Source: Clostridiales bacterium
Lineage (GTDB): Bacteria; Bacillota; Clostridia; TANB77; CAG-508
Assembly: GCA_003525075.1 (NCBI GenBank)
Contig: DQFO01000009.1
Span: 64,548-128,547 of the forward strand
Direction of reading: 5' to 3'
Length of the DNA stretch: 64,000 nt
Shown: piece after piece, positions 59,802 to 64,000 of the stretch
Layout of the letters: each line of letters opens with the position of its first letter
Position numbering within the stretch: the stretch's first letter is position 1
Notes under the pieces: generated by a model
The model's database searches: none
Seen by the model: the letters and a program-made list of their open reading frames with translations, nothing else
Told to the model about the DNA's origin: nothing
Made by a program: the position numbers and the translations under genes

Positions 59802-60574
59802 AGAATATCATAAAAATTTTTAAAAATATATCCTTTATCTTTTAAATATTTAATAGAATCCTTTAAAACAATAGAAGAATTACTAACATCTTTAGTATCA
59901 TGCATTAAAATAACAAGAACATCTTTGTTTTGGGAGGATTTTATTAAATTATTCAACAATTGTGAAGAAGAATACTTTTTTACTGAATCGTTATTTAAAC
60001 AATTCCAATCAATATAGTTAAAATCAATATTTTGAAGAAGTTTTACTGCTTCTTTCTTTTTTGCTTTATTTGAAGGAGACATAAAACCGTTTGGAAATCT
60101 AAAAATATGTGAACAGTAATTTGGAACTCCAATTGCATTTCCAATAGCTAGATCAGTCTTTTTTAGTTCATTTAAAAAATTATCAGAGCTTTTATATAAC
60201 AAATTATTATTATGAGAATACCCATGATTAGCAATATAGTGACCTTCATCATATGCTCTTTTAGTTATTTCTGGATGTGAATCAACACATTTTCCGATTA
60301 CAAAAAAAGATGCTTTTACATTTTCTTCTTTTAAAATATCTAGAACTTTAGGAGTTACTGAAATATTAGGACCATCATCAAAAGTTAAAAATGCAATTTT
60401 TTCATTAGGATATAATTCAATAAGTTTTTTATATAAATTGTTTGAGTCATTTTGGATATCAGAAATAGTATTTGATGTTTTGAAAATAGAAAAATATATA
60501 CCAAAAGATAACAAGATAAATGTAAAAAATATTAGCATTAAAATTATTTTTTTATTGATAAAGTATACTTTCAT
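59798..60574 (-). CDS. polysaccharide deacetylase (NodB homology)
   Basis: 258 residues. One N-terminal membrane helix (about 9-28), then the carbohydrate-esterase 4 domain with AFLTFDDGPN, HGYSHN (zinc), RFPNGFMSPS and VLILMHDTKD. This should deacetylate N-acetylglucosamine or peptidoglycan outside the membrane; family members in spore formers include PdaA-like cortex enzymes, but substrate is not determined. AAGGTGATTTT precedes the start. Confidence 0.92.
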   Translation of the reverse strand: MKVYFINKKIILMLIFFTFILLSFGIYFSIFKTSNTISDIQNDSNNLYKKLIELYPNEKIAFLTFDDGPNISVTPKVLDILKEENVKASFFVIGKCVDSHPEITKRAYDEGHYIANHGYSHNNNLLYKSSDNFLNELKKTDLAIGNAIGVPNYCSHIFRFPNGFMSPSNKAKKKEAVKLLQNIDFNYIDWNCLNNDSVKKYSSSQLLNNLIKSSQNKDVLVILMHDTKDVSNSSIVLKDSIKYLKDKGYIFKNFYDIL

Positions 60575-60675
60575 AAAATCACCTTATTAATAATATGTAT
60601 CAAAAACAGATTTATTAAAAATATTGTTAAATTTATAAAACTATGATAATATATTTGTATTATAGGAGAAAGAAA

Positions 60676-61554
60676 ATGCAAATACCTGATTTTTTAATAA
60701 AAAAAATAAATAATGAATATAATGAAGAAATATGTAAAAAAATTAAAAATGGGCTTGTTTCAAAAAAGCCAGTTACTTTTAGAATAAATACATTAAAAAC
60801 AGATAAAGAAAAAGTTATAAAAGAATTGAAAGAATCTAATATTGAATTTGAAGAAGTTAAATGGAATAATGATGCAATAATTATAAAAAATGTATTAGAA
60901 GAAGATATAAGAAAATTAAAGATATATGAAAATGGAGAAATTTATTTACAAAGCTTATCATCAATGATTCCACCAGTTATACTTGAGCCAAAGGGAAAAG
61001 AAAATATATTAGATATGGCTGCTGCACCAGGAGGAAAAACAACACAAATATCTGCAATTTCAAGTGGAAAATCTTATATAACTGCATGTGAGAAAAACAA
61101 AATTAGATGTGATAGATTAAAGTATAATCTTCAAAAACAAGGTGTTGGAAATGTTAATGTAATGCAAGAAGATGCAAGAAAATTAAGTGATTTTTTCTCA
61201 TTTGACAAAATATTATTAGATGCACCATGTAGTGGAAGCGGTACTGAAAGTGTATTTAATCAGAAATTTACAGAAGAATTAATACAAAGGTCTGCTAAAA
61301 CTCAAGAAGAATTATTAACAAAAGCTTTAAAAATATTGAAAAAAGATGGTGAAATGGTATATTCTACTTGTTCAATTTTAAAAGAAGAAAATGAAAAAGT
61401 TCTAAATAAAGTTTTAAAAAAATTTAATGCAAAAATTGTTCCTATAGAAAAAATAGAAGGAATCGAATATTTGCCAGTTGAAATTGAAGGAACATTGTGT
61501 ATTTCACCAACAGAATTATATGAAGGATTTTTTGTTGCTAAAATAAGAAAATAA
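60676..61554 (+). CDS. rsmF: 16S rRNA m5C methyltransferase, RsmB/RsmF (NOL1/NOP2/Sun) family
   Basis: 292 residues. A short N-terminal PUA-less segment (KKPVTFRINTLKTDKEKV) precedes the Rossmann MTase core: DMAAAPGGKTTQIS, ACEKNKIRCDRL, motif IV LDAPCSGSGT and motif VI YSTCSI, whose cysteines are catalytic. ATG at 60676 follows ATAGGAGAAAG; an upstream in-frame ATG lies in the AT-rich leader. RsmB would carry a longer N-terminal NusB-like domain, so RsmF is preferred. Confidence 0.9.
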   Translation: MQIPDFLIKKINNEYNEEICKKIKNGLVSKKPVTFRINTLKTDKEKVIKELKESNIEFEEVKWNNDAIIIKNVLEEDIRKLKIYENGEIYLQSLSSMIPPVILEPKGKENILDMAAAPGGKTTQISAISSGKSYITACEKNKIRCDRLKYNLQKQGVGNVNVMQEDARKLSDFFSFDKILLDAPCSGSGTESVFNQKFTEELIQRSAKTQEELLTKALKILKKDGEMVYSTCSILKEENEKVLNKVLKKFNAKIVPIEKIEGIEYLPVEIEGTLCISPTELYEGFFVAKIRK

Positions 61555-61586
61555 ATACTGGATTTATAAAGAAAGGAAAAGATATT

Positions 61587-62219
61587 ATGATGATACTAGT
61601 ATTGAGATTAATGTGTGGTGGATTTTGGATGATTTCATATAGTATTGCTATTTATAAAGGAATAAAAGAAAAAAGTTATGCAATGCCATTTTTCTCATTG
61701 TGCTTAAATATTTCTTGGGAGATGCTTTATTTTAAGAAAGTCATAAATGGAGGCGATGGTGGACTAATATGGATAATTATTGATAGCATATGGCTTATTT
61801 TAGATGCTGGAATTTTAATTACATATTTCTTATATGGGAAAAAATATTATCCAGATAAATTAAAAAAATATTTTTGGGGATTTAGTATTTCCCAATTAAT
61901 TATAGCAATGCTAATTATGAATGAGTTCTATACAACTTATCCATTTCATGCTAAAATAAATGCAGGCTTCGTTATAAATATTGTAATGTCTATGCTATTT
62001 ATAGATATGTTAGTAAAGAGAAATGGAAAAGAGGGACAATCAATAATATTGGCAATTACGAAATTTATTGGAACATTAGCGGCAACAACATTAAGTGGAT
62101 TTTGCTTTGGAGCAATAAGTCGAATTTCACTTGTTTTGGGTGGAATATCTGCTATTTTGGATATTATGTATATTTATTTACTGATAATATGGGATAAAAA
62201 AGAAGAGGGTAAAAAGTAA
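61587..62219 (+). CDS. integral membrane protein, possible transmembrane terpene cyclase family
   Basis: 210 residues, seven predicted helices spread evenly over the chain. The second helix contains LNISWEMLY with Glu45, and the last helix contains LDIMYIYLL with Asp192. In Pyr4/PaxB-type terpene cyclases these two acidic residues are catalytic; bacterial members with the same motifs exist. No terpenoid-biosynthesis genes are nearby, so the activity is a hypothesis and a different transporter-like role is possible. GAAAGGAAAAG precedes the ATG. Confidence 0.5.
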   Translation: MMILVLRLMCGGFWMISYSIAIYKGIKEKSYAMPFFSLCLNISWEMLYFKKVINGGDGGLIWIIIDSIWLILDAGILITYFLYGKKYYPDKLKKYFWGFSISQLIIAMLIMNEFYTTYPFHAKINAGFVINIVMSMLFIDMLVKRNGKEGQSIILAITKFIGTLAATTLSGFCFGAISRISLVLGGISAILDIMYIYLLIIWDKKEEGKK

Positions 62220-62385
62220 AAATTTTGCTCTTTTTTTGTGTTATATTTTTATAAAAAATTAGCGAAAAAAACTATAAAAAAAGTGTTAAAAAAACGCTAA
62301 ATTTTTTGAAAAAAATCGTGTATTATGATATAAAATATATAGAGAGAAAAGATAGAAAAAAAGTACAAATGGTGGAAATATAAAA

Positions 62386-63352
62386 ATGCGAAAAAGTAAT
62401 ATTATAATAAAAAAAGTAAAAAATTTAATGATACTAAGTATGGCTGTAATAGTTATTATTAGTGTCTATTTTAATATTTTAAATTCTAGAGCAAAAGAAA
62501 CCACTGATATTGTAGCTAATGTAACTGATGAAACAGGAGAAGTTGATAGTTAGAAAGTTACTTTGGTTGCAACTGGAAATAAGAATGGTAATTATGAAAT
62601 TTCTTTGCCTGAAACTATAAGCAATGTTTATGTTTCTAATTATAAAACTTTAAATGGTGATAAGAGTGCAAATGATAAAATTGTTCTTTCACAGGATGAG
62701 GTTGAAAATAAAGAGATTAATTTGGAAGTGAATTATGATAAAAAGAATGTGACTTCGACAAAAACTAATGAAGAGATGACTTTGTATAAACAAAATCTTG
62801 AATATGAGGATAAAGGGATTTGTGTAGAAGGGTATCTTAGCCAAATTAGAAATCTTTGAAAAAGATTTAAAAATAGTACTTGATGAAATAAAAGTTGCGG
62901 AAAATAGTACAAAATCAAATAATAATTTAATTATTTCGGAAATTGAAGGAAAAGTTTATTTACCATATACAAAAGAAGAATTAAATCAAAAAATTCAAAA
63001 AGCTAATAACGCTAATATTGATGAAGTAATAGCTGAAAACTTTGTTGTTCCGATAGAAAAGTATAAAAATTCAATTAGATCTAGATATCATGAAGGATAT
63101 AATTTAATGAAAAATAAAGAGAAAAAATCTAAAAAACAGGCTATATTATTAGGATTAGAGCTTATGTTTGAATTTAATCTTCATCCAGCAATAATAACTG
63201 CATGCCAAAATTTAGAACAATTAGATATTTATTTAGACTGTTTAGAAGACAATGAATTGGAAAAGTTTTCTTGTTTTAAAGTAATTTATAAAGTATTACC
63301 AAAATTAAAGAATGAAAAAAATGTAAGCAAATTAGAAAAGGTACATGCATAA
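62386..63352 (+). pseudogene. secreted hypothetical protein broken by a stop and a frameshift
   Basis: The frame opens at ATG 62386 with a signal/anchor helix (about residues 15-32) and meets TAG at 62551-62553 after 55 codons. The same frame continues to 62859 (GNYEISLPETISNVYVSNY). Near 62838 the coherent frame shifts by one base; the protein then reads LAKLEIFEKDLKIVLDE, GKVYLPYTKEELNQKI, NFVVPIEKYKNSIRSRYHEG, then FNLHPAIITACQNLEQLD to a stop at 63350-63352. About 321 residues if repaired. TAG is a normal stop elsewhere here, so recoding is unlikely. The N-terminal part uses more T-ending codons than the rest. Family unknown. Confidence 0.7.
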
Positions 63353-63355
63353 TAA

Positions 63356-63387
63356 AAGAGGAGATTGAAAAAACAATCTCCTCTTAA
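63356..63387. terminator. bidirectional terminator before the DUF5052-like gene
   Basis: AAGAGGAGATTG (63356-63367) pairs with CAATCTCCTCTT (63374-63385). Confidence 0.85.
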
Positions 63388-63391
63388 GCTT

Positions 63392-64000
63392 TTATTCAGA
63401 AAAATCTATAATACTAGAATCAAGCAAAATGTAATTTGCTCGATGAATGTAGAGAGCCTTACCATCAATATTCAACTTAGTAGTTTTAGGCAAATCATCA
63501 GGAATTTCCCAGTAAACACTATTACCACCATATACGGCAATGGGAATACCCAACTGAGAACAAACAATAACAATTTTAGGAGTACCAATTAGATTTTGTA
63601 ATTTGTTGATTTTTCTATCAAGTAAATTAATAGAACCACCACTAGTAGAAATTTCAGTTGACTGAAGAGCAAAATCTTCAAGTTTGGTAATACCATTTTC
63701 AGCGAAAATGATAGTATTACCTGTTTGGGCAATCTGAGAACCATCAACAGTCAAAGTTACAACACTAGATAATTCATAGTTTGTTGTAGTAGATCCATCA
63801 GAATCAATAGAATCTGTTGAGACGTAATTTGCTTCTAGGCCAACTTTATTTCCATGAATTGTTAATAAGTCAGTACCATAATTGTCATAAAAGTCAATAG
63901 TAAAACTATTTCCTACGAGTTCACCTTTGATATTTTTCAGTTTATTTTTCAAAAATGCGCAACTCGAGAAATTTGCTAATACCAAAATTAAAGCTAAACA
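63392..64000 (-). CDS. putative lipoprotein, DUF5052-like, 5' end beyond the window
   Basis: The frame is open to base 64000, so the start codon is outside. The visible N-terminal end is hydrophobic (LALILVLANFSSC), consistent with a lipoprotein signal with a cysteine. The 200 or so residues that follow are beta-rich: GELVGNSFTIDFYDNYGTDL, VTLTVDGSQIAQTGNTIIFA, KIVIVCSQLGIPIAVYGG, SVYWEIPDDLPKTTKLN and IDGKALYIHRANY. I associate this pattern with DUF5052, a Firmicutes lipoprotein family of unknown function. Codons are less A-biased than core genes. Confidence 0.65.
   Translation of the reverse strand, partial: CLALILVLANFSSCAFLKNKLKNIKGELVGNSFTIDFYDNYGTDLLTIHGNKVGLEANYVSTDSIDSDGSTTTNYELSSVVTLTVDGSQIAQTGNTIIFAENGITKLEDFALQSTEISTSGGSINLLDRKINKLQNLIGTPKIVIVCSQLGIPIAVYGGNSVYWEIPDDLPKTTKLNIDGKALYIHRANYILLDSSIIDFSE

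Noticed and set aside
62551..62553. TAG read as an amino acid (alternative genetic code or pyrrolysine)
   Set aside because: mtaB, adk, recD2 and other intact genes end in TAG, and the same gene also carries a frameshift, so decay is simpler.
1..64000. CRISPR arrays and insertion sequences
   Set aside because: No regularly spaced direct repeats and no transposase frames or terminal repeats with target duplications were seen.

Overview
The window is about 64 kb of very AT-rich DNA. Nearly every core gene is A/T-rich at third codon positions. The gene content points to an endospore-forming, low-GC Clostridia (Firmicutes) genome, probably an uncultured gut-type lineage. Evidence for this is the Firmicutes adk-map-infA-rpmJ-rpsM-rpsK-rpsD-rpoA-rplQ order, an S-box metK leader, a yybP-ykoY leader, spoVS, spoIIP, a SipL-like SPOCS/LysM gene, yunB, spoVT and a type-A RNase P RNA. 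Genes run mostly on the plus strand as short units with consensus sigma-A-type promoters (TTGACA or TTGAAA, 17 nt, TATAAT) and strong intrinsic terminators. TAG, TAA and TGA are all used as ordinary stops.

Layout. 1-7.2 kb: the 3' part of mtaB, a small hypothetical gene, then adk, map and the infA-to-rplQ ribosomal/RNA polymerase cluster. The cluster has a consensus promoter at the end of map and two structured leaders. 7.2-14.6 kb: SAM riboswitch-metK, recD2, a two-gene operon encoding a protein with two HEPN-type R-x4-H motifs plus a small basic partner, and recN. 14.7-20.5 kb: a DUF4116-type repeat protein, rpsO with a probable S15 pseudoknot leader, an inverted-repeat-rich gap, pnp, and a minus-strand asd-dapA pair. 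20.5-29.7 kb: ymdB-like phosphodiesterase, spoVS, an oligopeptide-binding protein, a candidate 6S RNA, recA, recJ, relA and an MBL hydrolase. 29.7-34.2 kb: sporulation block (spoIIP, SipL-like, yunB), a 41-residue Cys-rich gene on the minus strand, and an HNH protein.

34.3-43.3 kb: tRNA-Glu(CTC) runs almost directly into a yybP-ykoY (Mn2+) riboswitch in front of a P-type cation ATPase. A peroxiredoxin, small membrane proteins, ftsY, a UPF0182 protein and rnpB follow. 43.3-51 kb: a heterodimeric ABC exporter, a compositionally foreign small gene, uvrB, tcdA-like and spoVT. 51-64 kb is more accessory: tRNA-Met, a glycosyltransferase, a holin-like protein, a DUF421/DUF4363 pair, an orphan gene, a phage-type amidase, a GC-richer gene with a structured leader, a frameshifted secreted nuclease with a DUF3006-like neighbour, RlmD- and RsmF-type rRNA methyltransferases, a polysaccharide deacetylase, a possible transmembrane terpene-cyclase-family protein, a doubly broken secreted gene and a lipoprotein gene cut by the window edge.

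How they work together. The DNA-repair genes recA, recN and uvrB each carry a LexA/DinR-like site at their promoter, which suggests an SOS regulon. Several leaders (rpsO, spoVS, spoVT, the 56.3 kb gene) place the Shine-Dalgarno sequence in a predicted helix. The most promising under-described items are the double-HEPN operon (10.9-12.8 kb), the tRNA-Glu/Mn-riboswitch chimeric leader (34.3 kb), the candidate 6S RNA upstream of recA (23.5 kb) and the switching leader of the foreign gene at 56.3 kb. All structures and homologies here come from reading the sequence by eye; no database search or folding program was run.
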